A DNA stretch of 64,000 bases from JACPNO01 sp963825405 (GTDB lineage: Bacteria > Acidobacteriota > Terriglobia > Bryobacterales > Bryobacteraceae), in contig CAWGTB010000002.1 of the NCBI GenBank assembly GCA_963825405.1, forward strand, positions 186,001 to 250,000, given 5' to 3'. Both the position numbers and the translations under genes were made by a program. Positions 36,253 to 45,659 of this stretch are shown here, piece by piece. The notes beneath the pieces were generated by a model. The model ran no database searches and had not been told where the DNA came from. It saw only the letters and a program-made list of their open reading frames with translations. Positions within the stretch are counted from its first letter, which is position 1. Each line of letters begins with the position of its first letter.

Positions 36253-36274
36253 GTGGATTTACCGATAAATCCAC
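36253..36274. promoter_or_regulatory. Palindromic element upstream of the JAB-like/TonB-like gene
   Basis: GTGGATTTA and TAAATCCAC, perfect 9-base arms around CCGA, 41 bases before the next start codon. A related but imperfect TAAATC/GATTTTA element lies about 40 bases upstream (36214-36228). TTGTGG and GATATT flanking this at 17-base spacing could be the promoter. No other function is visible in 36170-36314. Confidence 0.55.
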
Positions 36275-36314
36275 GATATTATGAGGCCAAACCCATGCTG
36301 AGGAGGATTCAGTA

Positions 36315-38007
36315 ATGCATTCGGGTGTCCAGCTCAGCGGCCGATCGCATTCCCCGCACTCGGACTATTACGCGTGGGAATTTCCCGGAGCGCCGGCGCG
36401 AGTCCACCTGCACCTTGGGGTGGTCGCTGATCTAGAACGGCAGCTCCTTTGGCAGTATCAATACAATCCTGAAGCCCAGCTCTTCGGAGTTTTGTTGGGC
36501 CGGGTGATTCCGCACGGCGCCATCATCGTCGATGACTTTGAACGCGTGGAGGGCGGTGAGAACGAAGAGAGACTGAAACCGGTACTCACCAAGTGGGCGG
36601 CCAAAGCGGATCCGGAACTTGGCGTCGTGGGCTATTATCGCAGCCAGTCGCGAGACGGCTTCGCGCTCAGCCAGGACGACCTGCTGCTGATTCACTCGCA
36701 GTTCGCCCAATCGCTTGCACTCATGATGCTGGTCAAGCCCAGCGCCACCAGCGTGGCCACCGCCGGTTTCTTTTTCGCACTGGGCGGCGAGGCAAAATCC
36801 CGTTTCAGCTTTGGCAGATTCCCCTTCGATCGCGAACAACTGGCGGCCGAGCGCCCCGCGTTGAGCGATTTGGCGGGTGCTTCCACGGCCCAGACCCTGC
36901 CGGTGAGCTGCGCCGCGCATGCTGGCGCCGTCCAAAACGCTGGAAGAATCGATTGCCGAAGACACGGTCCAGGCGCTGCCCGCGCGCCATATCGCAATGG
37001 AGCCGGCATCCAGCGTCGAAGTGGCCAGGCCGCAAACTCTAGCGCGCGATCGCCAGTGGATTTGGTTTGCAGCGGGCGCCGCGCTGGCCGTACTGGCGTT
37101 GGGTGTCGAGTTGTTCCAGTGGTTCGGACAATCGGCGGACTCGGCGGTTGCGCTGCAAGGCACGCGTCTCTCCCAAGGCCTGGAAGTGAGTTGGAACCAG
37201 GACGCGCGGGTATTTAATGGCGACGGCGCTCTGCTGTTCATTCAGGAAGGCGAAGCGCGCAAACAGTATTACCTGGACTTGCCCAAGCTTCGCAAAGGTC
37301 ATTTGTTGTATTACCCGTATTCGAAGGGTGAAGTGCAGCTCCGCATGGAAGTGCTACTGCGCGGAGGACAGGGCTCGGCCGCGGTCGACACGGTGATCGC
37401 TGGCCTTAATGAGCCTGCGGGCGGCGCCGGACTGACCGCACACAGCCGCGTCCCCCAAGAGGCTGATGCGCCGGCCGATCGCGAGTCCCCTCCGTTCGTT
37501 GCCCCCGTAACCAACTCCAGCGCCGGTTCGGCTATCTTCTTACTTGAGCCGCCGGATCCCGCTGCCGTCGTAAATATGCCTGCCTCAGTGCAGAAGGTCG
37601 CGGTTCCTTCAGCGACTCACGCCGTTTCCCTGCCCATGGGCGCAGAGACCCGCGAGACCGGCGAAGCAGCGCCGGCCGTCGCGCCCGCGGCGCAAGTTCA
37701 GAATGCCTCGGTGGTGAAGCTGGACGCCGGCAGTGCGTTGGTCGAGCCGCGCGTAACCCATAGCGTGATGCCGCAAGTGCCAGCAGATAACAAGGTCTGG
37801 CAGGGCCAGCCGGTGCTTATCGATGTGCTGGTGCAAATCGACACCGAAGGCAAGGTCGTGGGCGCGGCGCCTCGAAGTCCCAAGACGCTCGCCGGCACGA
37901 TGCTGGGCAAGCTGGCCGTCGACGCGGCCCAGCAGTGGACGTTCGAGCCGGCTTATGTCGGCAACAAAAAAGTGGCCAGCGAAATGTTCCTGCGCTTTCA
38001 ATTCTGA
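36315..38007 (+). CDS. JAB-like domain fused to a membrane helix and a TonB-like C-terminus (one frameshift)
   Basis: ATG at 36315 after a strong AGGAGG site. The first 200 residues look like a JAB/MPN fold (LFGVLLGRV, IVDDFERVE, GVVGYYRSQSRDGFALSQDDLLLI, LMMLVKP, AGFFFALGG), but the metal-binding His pair is not recognisable. The frame breaks near 36916. Then comes one membrane helix (IWFAAGAALAVLALGVELF), a periplasmic domain, a Pro/Ala-rich linker and a C-terminal TonB_C-like region (VLIDVLVQIDTEGKVVGAAPRSPKTLAGTMLGKLAVDAAQQWTFEPA). About 564 residues. It may couple a cytoplasmic sensor to the envelope. Confidence 0.7.
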
Positions 38008-38059
38008 GGTCCGGATCTGGCGCGGCAGGCGCCTACTCTGGTACCAATGAATAGAACTG

Positions 38060-38947
38060 ATGCAGATTCGCGAACTGTTGGCGCGCGGCCGGCCGACTTT
38101 TTCTTTTGAGTTTTTTCCACCGAAGACCGACGATGCTGCGCGGCAGCTCGAGGCAACCATTGCGGACCTGCGCGTTCTGACGCCGAGCTTTGTATCGGTG
38201 ACCTACGGCGCCGGCGGATCCACGCGCGAGCGTACCATCGAGGTGGTCACACGGGTCAAGCGCGAGACCGGCATCGAGGCCATGGCGCACCTGACTTGCT
38301 CCGGCGCGACTCGCGATGAGATTGGCGCCGTGCTGGAACGGCTGGTGGCGGCGGGTGTGCAAAACGTCCTGGCCCTGCGCGGCGACCCTCCCAAGGGACA
38401 GACGGCATTCACCGCGGTCGAAGGCGGATTTCAGTTTGCGAGCGAACTGGTCCGGTTCATTCGGGATCATCACAATTCGACACTTTGCCTAGGAGGCGCG
38501 TGCTATCCGGAAAAGCATCCGGAAAGCGGCAATCCGGCCGTTGACCTGGCTAATCTGAAACGCAAAGTGGATGAGGGACTGGATTTCGTCATCACTCAAT
38601 TGTTTTTCGATAACCGGCGTTATTTTGAATTTGTCGAGCGCGCGCGCCAAATCGGCATCAAGGTGCCTATCCTGGCGGGTATCATGCCGATCACTAATGC
38701 GGCCCAGGTGGAGCGGTTCACGGTGAGCTGCGGCGCGGTGTTACCTTTCGAACTGGCGGCTGAGCTCGACCGCCGCCGCCATGAAGCGCAAGCGGTGTTG
38801 GAGCTCGGAGTCGCGCATGCCACCGCGCAATGCATTGATCTGCTGCAGAATGGCGCAGAAGGCATTCATTTCTACACCCTCAACCGCAGCGCCGCCACGC
38901 GGGAGATTTACACCGCATTGCAGGCCGGCGGGTATATTAAGGCTTGA
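38060..38947 (+). CDS. metF: 5,10-methylenetetrahydrofolate reductase
   Basis: FAD enzyme that makes 5-methyltetrahydrofolate for methionine synthesis. 295 residues, intact. FSFEFFPPKTDDA with the catalytic Glu, FVSVTYGAGGSTRERT, AHLTCSGATRDE, VLALRGDPPKGQ, ACYPEKHPES, DFVITQLFFDN and GIHFYTLNRS are the standard family blocks. It lies 52 bases after the JAB-like gene and 6 bases before a CBM9-like gene. Confidence 0.96.
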   Translation: MQIRELLARGRPTFSFEFFPPKTDDAARQLEATIADLRVLTPSFVSVTYGAGGSTRERTIEVVTRVKRETGIEAMAHLTCSGATRDEIGAVLERLVAAGVQNVLALRGDPPKGQTAFTAVEGGFQFASELVRFIRDHHNSTLCLGGACYPEKHPESGNPAVDLANLKRKVDEGLDFVITQLFFDNRRYFEFVERARQIGIKVPILAGIMPITNAAQVERFTVSCGAVLPFELAAELDRRRHEAQAVLELGVAHATAQCIDLLQNGAEGIHFYTLNRSAATREIYTALQAGGYIKA

Positions 38948-38953
38948 ACGAGC

Positions 38954-39679
38954 ATGCGACTGATCACACTGGTTCTGCTTGCGCCTGTGGCCGCGCTCTA
39001 TGCGCAGCCCGTATGCAAGGTCGATTCTCCTACCGCCAGTTTTTCGGTGCCATTCGTCAAGACTGCGCCGGAATTGAATACTGATCCGCACTCGAAAACC
39101 TGGTCGAACACCGGCACGGGCCACATCGTGCGCGACTGTACGCACACGCTCGACTACGCCAAGCTGAATAGCGAAGTGCGCGGGTTCTGGACCGCGACCG
39201 ATCTCTACCTGCTGTTCATTTGCCCCTACGAAACGCTCAATTTGTTCCTGCCGGCCAAAGGCGGAGGGCCGCGCGACAAGCTATGGGATCGCGACGTGGT
39301 GGAAATGTTTCTGGGCGACGATTGGAAGAACATCCGGCACTACCGCGAATTTGAGATCGCGCCCACCGGCGACTGGATCGACCTGGCGATCGATCTGGAT
39401 AAAGAAAATTCCGAGCCGAACTGGCGCTCCGGCTGGCTGACGCTGTCGCGCATCGATGAAAAAACGCACGTATGGTATGCGGCGGCGCGGATTCCGCTGC
39501 GTTCGGTGAGCGTCGAGCCGGTGAAGGCGGGCGTCAAATGGCGCGCCAACCTGTATCGCATCGAAGGGCAGGGACCGGATGAGCGTCGGCATTTCATGTG
39601 CTGGCAGCCGACGTGTGTGGTGAACCGCGATCCCAACCATGTGCCGGAGAATTTCGGCACGGTGATTTTTGCAAAGTGA
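38954..39679 (+). CDS. Secreted carbohydrate-binding family 9-like protein
   Basis: 241 residues with signal peptide (LLAPVAALYAQ). The body resembles CBM9 domains: a strand with WSNTGTGHIVRDC, GFWTATDLYLLFICPYE, the acidic WDRDVVEMFLGDDW block, REFEIAPTGDWIDLAID, WYAAARIPLRSV and NLYRIEGQGP. In Solibacter-like bacteria this family is common next to redox or glycosidase genes. Stops in a TGA that overlaps the GTG of the PQQ enzyme, so the two are translationally coupled. Confidence 0.85.
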   Translation: MRLITLVLLAPVAALYAQPVCKVDSPTASFSVPFVKTAPELNTDPHSKTWSNTGTGHIVRDCTHTLDYAKLNSEVRGFWTATDLYLLFICPYETLNLFLPAKGGGPRDKLWDRDVVEMFLGDDWKNIRHYREFEIAPTGDWIDLAIDLDKENSEPNWRSGWLTLSRIDEKTHVWYAAARIPLRSVSVEPVKAGVKWRANLYRIEGQGPDERRHFMCWQPTCVVNRDPNHVPENFGTVIFAK

Positions 39680-41961
39680 TTCCCTTGAAACCGATCCTCT
39701 TTCTATTTTTCGCAGCCGCTGCTTCCGCACAGGACGGCAAGCAATTTTTTGCCAGCTTATGCGCAGGCTGTCATGGAGCTGACGGCACGGGTGGCGAGCG
39801 CGGCCCAACCATCGTCGGCCGTGGGGACGCGCGCATCCGAACGGAAGCGGAGATACGCGACATCATCCGCAAGGGGAACCTGCAGGGCGGGATGCCGGCG
39901 TTCAATTTGCCCGCTAAGCGAATTCAACTGATTGCGGCCTTCGTTCACTCGCTGCGGCCTGCGGCCAACGATACCGCGCCGGCGGGCGATGTAGCAGCGG
40001 GCGAGAGCTTTTTTCAGGGCAAAGGCAATTGCACTTCGTGCCATCGTGTGAATGGACGCGGCGGCTGGATCGGCCCGGATCTCTCCGAAATTGGCGCGAA
40101 AAGCAGTCTGGCGGAAATCGAGCAGGCGCTGCGCAGCCCGGGGGACCGGCACACGCCCGGCTACACGCCAGCCATGGTACGACTGCGCGACGGCCGCGCC
40201 ATTCGCGGATTGCTGAAAAACGAAAGCAGTTTTGATGTGCAGTTGCAGAGCCTGGATGGCCAGATGCATCTGCTCGATGCCGGGGCCGTAGTAGCAATTG
40301 AGCGCGAGAAGAAATCGCTGATGCCGCCGGTCACGGCCGACGAAACGGAATTCCGTAATCTGGTGGCGTATCTCAGCCGGCTATCGGAAATGAAAGCTCC
40401 GGGCGGGACCGAAGGCGCGACTACCGGTGGCGCGTCCTTCGCGGAGATCGTCGATCCCAAACTTGGGAACTGGCCGACCTATCACGGCGTGTTGGGCGGC
40501 AACCGGCACAGCCCGCTCGATCGGATCAACGCCGGCAACGTCGCGCATCTGGCCGCGCGCTGGAGCTTCACGCTGGGTAATTCGCGCAAGCTGGAAGTGA
40601 CGCCGGTAGTGATGGATGGCGTGATGTACGTGACCACAGTGAACGAAGCGGTGGCGCTCGACGCGCGCACCGGCCGGCAGATCTGGCACTATCAACGCCC
40701 ACGGTCGAAGGAGCTGGCTGGCGACGCAGCAGGCGGCATCAATCGCGGCGTGGCGCTGCTGGGCGATCGCGTTTTTCTGGTCACCGATAATGCGCACCTG
40801 CTGGCGCTCGACCGCCGCACCGGCAGCTTGCTCTGGGATGTGGAGATGGCGGATTCCCATCAGAATTACGGCGCGACGTCTGCTCCGCTGGTGGTCAAAG
40901 ATCTCATAATCTCCGGCACCTCCGGCGGCGACGAAGGCGTGCGCGGATTCATCTCGGCGTACAAAGCTTCGACCGGCGAGCGCCTCTGGCGCTTCTGGAG
41001 TGCGCCGCTGGCGGGTGAGCCGGGAGCGGAAACGTGGGGTGGCAAAGGCGCCGAACACGGCTGCACCGCCACCTGGCTCACCGGCACATACGACGCTTCA
41101 CTCAATCTCCTCTTCTGGACCACCGGCAACCCGTGTCCCGATTACAACGGCGACGAACGCCGCGGCGACAATTTGTATTCCGATTCCGTGCTGGCGCTCG
41201 AGCCCGAAACCGGAAAGCTGCGCTGGTATTACCAGTTCACGCCCCACGATCTGCACGATTGGGATGCCGCGCAGACGCCTCTACTGGCCGACGCGCCATT
41301 CCAGGGCAACGAGCGTAAGCTGCTGATGCAAGCCAATCGCAACGGATTTTTCTACGTGCTGGACCGCACCAACGGAAAACTGCTGCTGGCGAAACCGTTC
41401 GTGAAACTGATGAACTGGGCGAGCGGCATCGGCCCCGATGGCAAGCCGCAGGTGTTGGCTGGTTCCGTTCCTACTCCGGAAGGCGTGAAAGTTTGTCCGT
41501 CAGTGGAAGGCGCTTCCAACTGGATGTCCACCGCATTCAATCCGGCGACAAAACTTTTCTACGTGATGGCGCTCGAGAAGTGCAACATTTTTACGAAATC
41601 GGATGCGGTGTGGAAGGCCGGTGAATCCTACTACGGCGGCGACGCGCGCGAAATTCCCGGCGAGCCGGGGCAGAAATTCCTGCGCGCCCTGGATATCGAG
41701 ACCGGTCGCGTGGTCTGGGAATTTCCCCAAACCGGCGCGGCCAATTCATGGGGCGGCGTATTGTCCACCGCAGGCGGCGTGGTTTTTTTCGGCGAAGATA
41801 GCGGCGCGTTCGCGGCCGTCGACGCTACTAGCGGCCAGCCGCTCTGGCACTTTCATACCAGCGAGCTCTGGAAAGCTTCCCCGATGACGTACCTGGCGGG
41901 CGGCGAACAGTTTGTGGCCATCGCGGCGGGATCGAATATTCTGGCTTTTGGGCTGCCGTGA
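39676..41961 (+). CDS. PQQ-dependent dehydrogenase with two N-terminal cytochrome c domains
   Basis: 761 residues from the GTG at 39676. Signal peptide (PILFLFFAAAASAQ), then haem motifs CAGCH (about residue 31) and CTSCH (about residue 120), a family-3 cytochrome c pattern, then an eight-bladed PQQ propeller: GALDARTGRQIWHYQ-type blades, SGTSGGDEGVRGF, WKAGESYYGG and GGVVFFGEDSGAFAAVD. It oxidises an alcohol or sugar in the periplasm and hands electrons to its own haems. The substrate is unknown. Haem domains usually sit at the C-terminus in quinohaemoprotein alcohol dehydrogenases, so the N-terminal placement is notable. Confidence 0.9.
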   Translation: MIPLKPILFLFFAAAASAQDGKQFFASLCAGCHGADGTGGERGPTIVGRGDARIRTEAEIRDIIRKGNLQGGMPAFNLPAKRIQLIAAFVHSLRPAANDTAPAGDVAAGESFFQGKGNCTSCHRVNGRGGWIGPDLSEIGAKSSLAEIEQALRSPGDRHTPGYTPAMVRLRDGRAIRGLLKNESSFDVQLQSLDGQMHLLDAGAVVAIEREKKSLMPPVTADETEFRNLVAYLSRLSEMKAPGGTEGATTGGASFAEIVDPKLGNWPTYHGVLGGNRHSPLDRINAGNVAHLAARWSFTLGNSRKLEVTPVVMDGVMYVTTVNEAVALDARTGRQIWHYQRPRSKELAGDAAGGINRGVALLGDRVFLVTDNAHLLALDRRTGSLLWDVEMADSHQNYGATSAPLVVKDLIISGTSGGDEGVRGFISAYKASTGERLWRFWSAPLAGEPGAETWGGKGAEHGCTATWLTGTYDASLNLLFWTTGNPCPDYNGDERRGDNLYSDSVLALEPETGKLRWYYQFTPHDLHDWDAAQTPLLADAPFQGNERKLLMQANRNGFFYVLDRTNGKLLLAKPFVKLMNWASGIGPDGKPQVLAGSVPTPEGVKVCPSVEGASNWMSTAFNPATKLFYVMALEKCNIFTKSDAVWKAGESYYGGDAREIPGEPGQKFLRALDIETGRVVWEFPQTGAANSWGGVLSTAGGVVFFGEDSGAFAAVDATSGQPLWHFHTSELWKASPMTYLAGGEQFVAIAAGSNILAFGLP

Positions 41962-41977
41962 TACCGTCCGCTTCCTT

Positions 41978-42042
41978 AGTGGGGCAGGTCGGGGACCTGC
42001 CATTTGAGATTGAGAATCGGCAGGTCGGGGACCTGCCCCACT
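41978..42042. repeat. Inverted repeat of the GTGGGGCAGGTC family (second copy)
   Basis: Two blocks (41978-42001 and 42019-42042), each containing GGCAGGTC-GGG-GACCTGCC hairpin halves and capped by AGTGGGG on one side and CCCCACT on the other, are arranged as an inverted pair between the convergent PQQ and hydrolase genes. Like the copy at 6045-6117 it abuts a stop codon. It probably terminates both genes. Confidence 0.75.
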
Positions 42043-43787
42043 CACCGGTAGCGTTCTGTCAGCCGTATCGCCGTCTTCAAGCCACCGGCATGCTGCACGC
42101 CCGGAACGAAGAAATGGCCGGTGAAATCCTCGTCGCGGCCTTCGAATCCGGCTAGATCGGCATTCAGCCTCAACTCCGCAGGCGCGACCGCGGCTGCGAA
42201 TAAGCTCCACACAGCCGCGTTTCCTAACCCCACCAGTTCCACTCTCCCGGGCTGCTTTGCGTTGAGAAAAGCCAGCGCCGTGAGAATGTCCTGCACGCGG
42301 TTGGCGTCGTCGCTGAGATTGAACGTCAGAAAATAAACGTGCGACCGGTCGCGCGGCGCAACGGCAGAGCCCGTTTGGAACGCATCGATCAGCAGCACGG
42401 GCCGCTTGGCGCGCAGCAATGCCTCCACCGCCGGCGAGTGCCGTGCCGATTCAGCGCCTTTTTCATCGACCACCAGCGCGGGCGCGCCGCTGCCGGGAAT
42501 CCAAACAGCCGGAATGCGATCGCCCTTGCCGGCACGCGTGAGTACCAGCTTCTGGCCTTCGCCTTCACTCGAAACTTTCGCGGGCCACTCAACGCCCATC
42601 GCGTACATCAGGTGCTCACGCTGGCCGGCTTCGTCGCTGGCTTCCACCTGTTCGAGAGCAATGCGTTTCCATTGCGCGAAGACGCCGTCATAGTCGAGCG
42701 CGTTGGCCGGCAGCGCGCGGCCCTGCAAGGCAAGCATGTCGTTGATCTTCTCCAGGTCGACTTTCTTGTCAGTGAGCTTGGCGGGATCCGTCTCGTTCAG
42801 AATGCGCTTCCCGAAGAAACGGTACATGGCTTCGCGGCTGGCTGCGTTGTAGTTATGCGGCGCGTCGATTTGCACCATCTCGACCTCGGGCGCCTTGTCG
42901 TACAGCTCATACATGTGCTGCATGGCCGGATATTCTTCGCGCGGCGTATTGCGGGTCCAATCGCCGGTAGCGGCAACCATGAGCATGGGGCGAGGCGCCA
43001 TCATGGCCGCAATTTCCAGATTGAACGTGCCCACGCGCAGGCCCGGCGTGTTCTCGCAAGGCGAGCCGCCATGGAAAAACGCGGAAATCATATTTACCGG
43101 CACCGACCATTTCACGCGCTCATCGACGGCCATCAGCAGAAACGTCTGCGTGCCGCCGCCGGACTCCCCGGTCATGGCGATACGGGCGGGGTCGACATTG
43201 TCGCGTGATTCGAGAAAATCGAGCGCGCGCATGGAGTTCCACAATTGCAATCCCAACGGCCCGAACGACCACAGATTCTGCACCGGCGTTAGGCCGAATT
43301 CGTGGGGCGTCTGGATGGTGTCGTTGTACCCCACCATGTCGTACGCGAAAACCACGTAACCCTGCCGCGCCAGATTGATGCAGCGCGCCGGCACCGAGCC
43401 CAGCGTCGATGGCTCCAGGCGGCCATAGGTCCAGTGCCCATGCGCCGTCAGGACTCCCGGCAGCTTGCCTGTTTTGCCAAGCGGACTATAAAGGTTGCCG
43501 CCCAGGTAATAGCCGGGCATGGATTCGATCAGCACTTTTTCGATGGCGTAATCCTGGCGCTCGATCCGCCCAAAGATTTGAGGATGAAGATGTCGCTTCG
43601 GCGGCACCGGCAGCAAGCCCGCGGCGGAGAGAATCTGCTTGCGCAGATGGACTTTGCGCGCTTCCCATTCCGCCCGTGTCTTGTACACCGGCATGGCGAT
43701 GTGGGTATCCGTATTGGGGATGTAGGTATTGCGGGAATCCTGGGCGAAAAGCGCCACAGCGCTGAGCACGAGATAGAGGCAACGCAT
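42042..43787 (-). CDS. Secreted alpha/beta-hydrolase (acetyl-xylan-esterase-like)
   Basis: 581 residues from the ATG at 43787; signal peptide MRCLYLVLSAVALFAQ. Two hydrolase-like halves: the first has PGVLTAHGHWTYGR, a nucleophile motif GESGGG in ARIAMTGESGGGTQTFLLM, and HNYNAASREA with a candidate catalytic His. The second half (ALVVDEKGAESARHSPAVEALL, RVELVGLGNAAVWSLFAAAVAP) is a degenerate repeat with no Ser nucleophile. Such proteins are frequent in Acidobacteria as putative polysaccharide esterases. Substrate unknown. Confidence 0.82.
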   Translation of the reverse strand: MRCLYLVLSAVALFAQDSRNTYIPNTDTHIAMPVYKTRAEWEARKVHLRKQILSAAGLLPVPPKRHLHPQIFGRIERQDYAIEKVLIESMPGYYLGGNLYSPLGKTGKLPGVLTAHGHWTYGRLEPSTLGSVPARCINLARQGYVVFAYDMVGYNDTIQTPHEFGLTPVQNLWSFGPLGLQLWNSMRALDFLESRDNVDPARIAMTGESGGGTQTFLLMAVDERVKWSVPVNMISAFFHGGSPCENTPGLRVGTFNLEIAAMMAPRPMLMVAATGDWTRNTPREEYPAMQHMYELYDKAPEVEMVQIDAPHNYNAASREAMYRFFGKRILNETDPAKLTDKKVDLEKINDMLALQGRALPANALDYDGVFAQWKRIALEQVEASDEAGQREHLMYAMGVEWPAKVSSEGEGQKLVLTRAGKGDRIPAVWIPGSGAPALVVDEKGAESARHSPAVEALLRAKRPVLLIDAFQTGSAVAPRDRSHVYFLTFNLSDDANRVQDILTALAFLNAKQPGRVELVGLGNAAVWSLFAAAVAPAELRLNADLAGFEGRDEDFTGHFFVPGVQHAGGLKTAIRLTERYR

Positions 43788-43813
43788 AGAGAGGGATTGT
43801 ACCAAGACAACGG

Positions 43814-44773
43814 TCAGGAACTGCCGATCAGGATTCCGGCAACAAACACCAGCGCGCCGCCTACGCCCACTTGCAGAGCGGCGGAAAGCAGGGGCGTATC
43901 CATATAACGATGGCGGATGTAGCTGATCGCGGCCAACTCGACCACTACCACGAACAACGCCACGGTCATGGCCACGCGAAAATCGGAGATCAGGAAGGGC
44001 AGCGTGTGGCCGACACCGCCGGCGGCCGTCATCAGTCCGCACACCGGTCCACGGATGAGAGGCTTGCCGCGGCCGGTGAGCGAGCCGTCATCGGACAGCG
44101 CTTCGGCAAAGCCCATCGAGATGCCGGCGCCCACCGACGCTGCCAGCCCCACCAGGAAAGCATCCCAACTGCTTTTGGTGGCGAAAGCCGCGGCGAAAAC
44201 CGGCGCGAGCGTCGAGACCGATCCATCCATGAGTCCGGCGAGGCCCGGCTGAATTACTTGCAGTAGAAACAGGCGGCGGCCGGCGGCGTCTTCGCCCGCG
44301 CGCGCTTCCGGCGTCAGAATTTTCTGGTCGAGTGAGCCCGCCGTCCGGTAATGCTTGCGCTCCGCATCGGCCAGATCGCCGAGCAGCTTACGAATCCTGG
44401 CGTCGGTGACCTGTTGCAGAGCCCGCTCATAAAAGCGGCGGGTTTCGAGCTCCATGACCTCGACTTGCTTGCGAACGGCGTCAATTCCCAGCGGACGCGT
44501 CAGCCACACCGGGCGGCGCTGGACAAACCCTTTGACGTCCTGGCGGCGAATCAGCGGGATGTGCTCGCCAAAGCGCTGGCGGTACATTTCGATGAGGCTG
44601 GCGCGGTGTCCGGACTCCTCGGCCTGCATCTCCTCGAACAATTTGGCGGAGTCGGGATAGACATCGCGCAGCCCGTCGATGAAATCGCCGTAAATGCGGC
44701 CATCTTCTTCTTCGAGCGAGATAGCCAGGGCAACGATCTCCCGTTCGGAGAGGTCTTTGAAGTTCTTGGCCAT
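43814..44773 (-). CDS. mbfA: Membrane-bound ferritin / VIT1-like iron exporter
   Basis: 319 residues: an N-terminal ferritin-like four-helix domain with di-iron ligands (AISLEEEDGRIYGDFIDGL, MQAEESGHRASLIEMY, ETRRFYERALQQV, ADAERKHYRTAGSLD) fused to a C-terminal VIT1/CCC1 transporter domain (LAGLMDGSVSTLAPVFAAA, GFAEALSDDGSLTGRG, then several helices). This is the MbfA architecture, in which the ferritin part oxidises iron and the membrane part exports it to protect against peroxide. The hydrolase follows 26 bases downstream. Confidence 0.9.
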   Translation of the reverse strand: MAKNFKDLSEREIVALAISLEEEDGRIYGDFIDGLRDVYPDSAKLFEEMQAEESGHRASLIEMYRQRFGEHIPLIRRQDVKGFVQRRPVWLTRPLGIDAVRKQVEVMELETRRFYERALQQVTDARIRKLLGDLADAERKHYRTAGSLDQKILTPEARAGEDAAGRRLFLLQVIQPGLAGLMDGSVSTLAPVFAAAFATKSSWDAFLVGLAASVGAGISMGFAEALSDDGSLTGRGKPLIRGPVCGLMTAAGGVGHTLPFLISDFRVAMTVALFVVVVELAAISYIRHRYMDTPLLSAALQVGVGGALVFVAGILIGSS

Positions 44774-44896
44774 GCCCTACAGAGTAGCGAAACCGGGTGA
44801 TGCGAATTTAAATCAGAGCGGATGTAATGTTCCTCCGGGCATCCGTCGATCACATATCCCTGAATTCTGACAACTGTTCTATCCGCTTTCGCGTTT

Positions 44897-45385
44897 ATGG
44901 GGGTTGCGAATGCGGCGGGGGAAGTGGGCTCGGGAACCTTGGGCGTCGGGGCCGATATACAAGGAGCTCTCAGCATAACTTTCACGACTCACTCCGGCGG
45001 TCTGGCCCTTACCGGGTCGGGCAGCAACGCGGCATCTTTGGCTTTCGGAAGCTTCAGTTCCTTTAGCCCGAATGGCACTGTCGGCGGTGTGACGAAGACA
45101 ACCGGCTCCGGAACTATTTCTCTAGCCGCGGCTTTCGACATTCAAGTGGATGTGGCGAATAGTTCGAGTGAGGCTTATACCCTTGCGGCAACGCTGGCGA
45201 CACCGGTTACTGCCAACACCTGGCTGATCGGTGCGACGGATATCTCGGACGGAGCCTCTCACGACTTGGCCAGTGACCAGGCATACGGCACGCCGATCGC
45301 TTACACGGTCAAACTCACAGTGGCGAACTCGGCGACCGCAGGTTCTGTTACGAATTCCGTCAGCTTTACCGCTACCGGCCAATAG
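44897..45385 (+). CDS. Secreted Ser/Thr/Gly-rich beta protein, start uncertain
   Basis: 162 residues from the ATG at 44897. In the same frame the bases just upstream (from about 44866) encode LTTVLSAFAFMGVANAA, a good signal-peptide core that an in-frame TGA cuts off, so the true start may be hidden by an indel. The mature part is Ser, Thr, Gly and Ala rich with alternating strands (SITFTTHSGGLALTGSGSNAASLAFGSFSS, AAAFDIQVDVANSSSEAYTL). I do not recognise a family; it resembles periplasmic filament or coat-like beta proteins. Confidence 0.55.
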   Translation: MGVANAAGEVGSGTLGVGADIQGALSITFTTHSGGLALTGSGSNAASLAFGSFSSFSPNGTVGGVTKTTGSGTISLAAAFDIQVDVANSSSEAYTLAATLATPVTANTWLIGATDISDGASHDLASDQAYGTPIAYTVKLTVANSATAGSVTNSVSFTATGQ

Positions 45386-45486
45386 ATTCAACTCCTCACG
45401 GCAAGCAAGAAACATGGCTGGGCTGAATTAAGGCCCAGTCAGCCTGGTTTCCGCATAAATTCTACACACACGCTTCTGCATTGGGT

Positions 45487-45657
45487 ATGGATATGCTTCA
45501 TGATTGCGCCGTGGCCATCGTGGATCTGGATAAAGCCATCCTGCTGAATCCAGGTTATGCCAACGCGTATCATATTCGCGGCATAGCCAGGAAAGCCATC
45601 GGCGATGCGCCCGGAGCCGCAGCCGACTTAGCGCGATCTGCTCAACTGTCCCACTGA
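45487..45657 (+). CDS. Small TPR-repeat protein or fragment
   Basis: A 56-residue ORF (ATG at 45487, stop at 45655) that reads as one and a half tetratricopeptide units: AIVDLDKAILLNPGYANAYHIRGIARKAIGDAPGAAADLARSAQLSH. It is short for a free-standing TPR protein, has no signal peptide, and may be the remnant of a longer gene. Confidence 0.5.
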   Translation: MDMLHDCAVAIVDLDKAILLNPGYANAYHIRGIARKAIGDAPGAAADLARSAQLSH

Positions 45658-45659
45658 GA

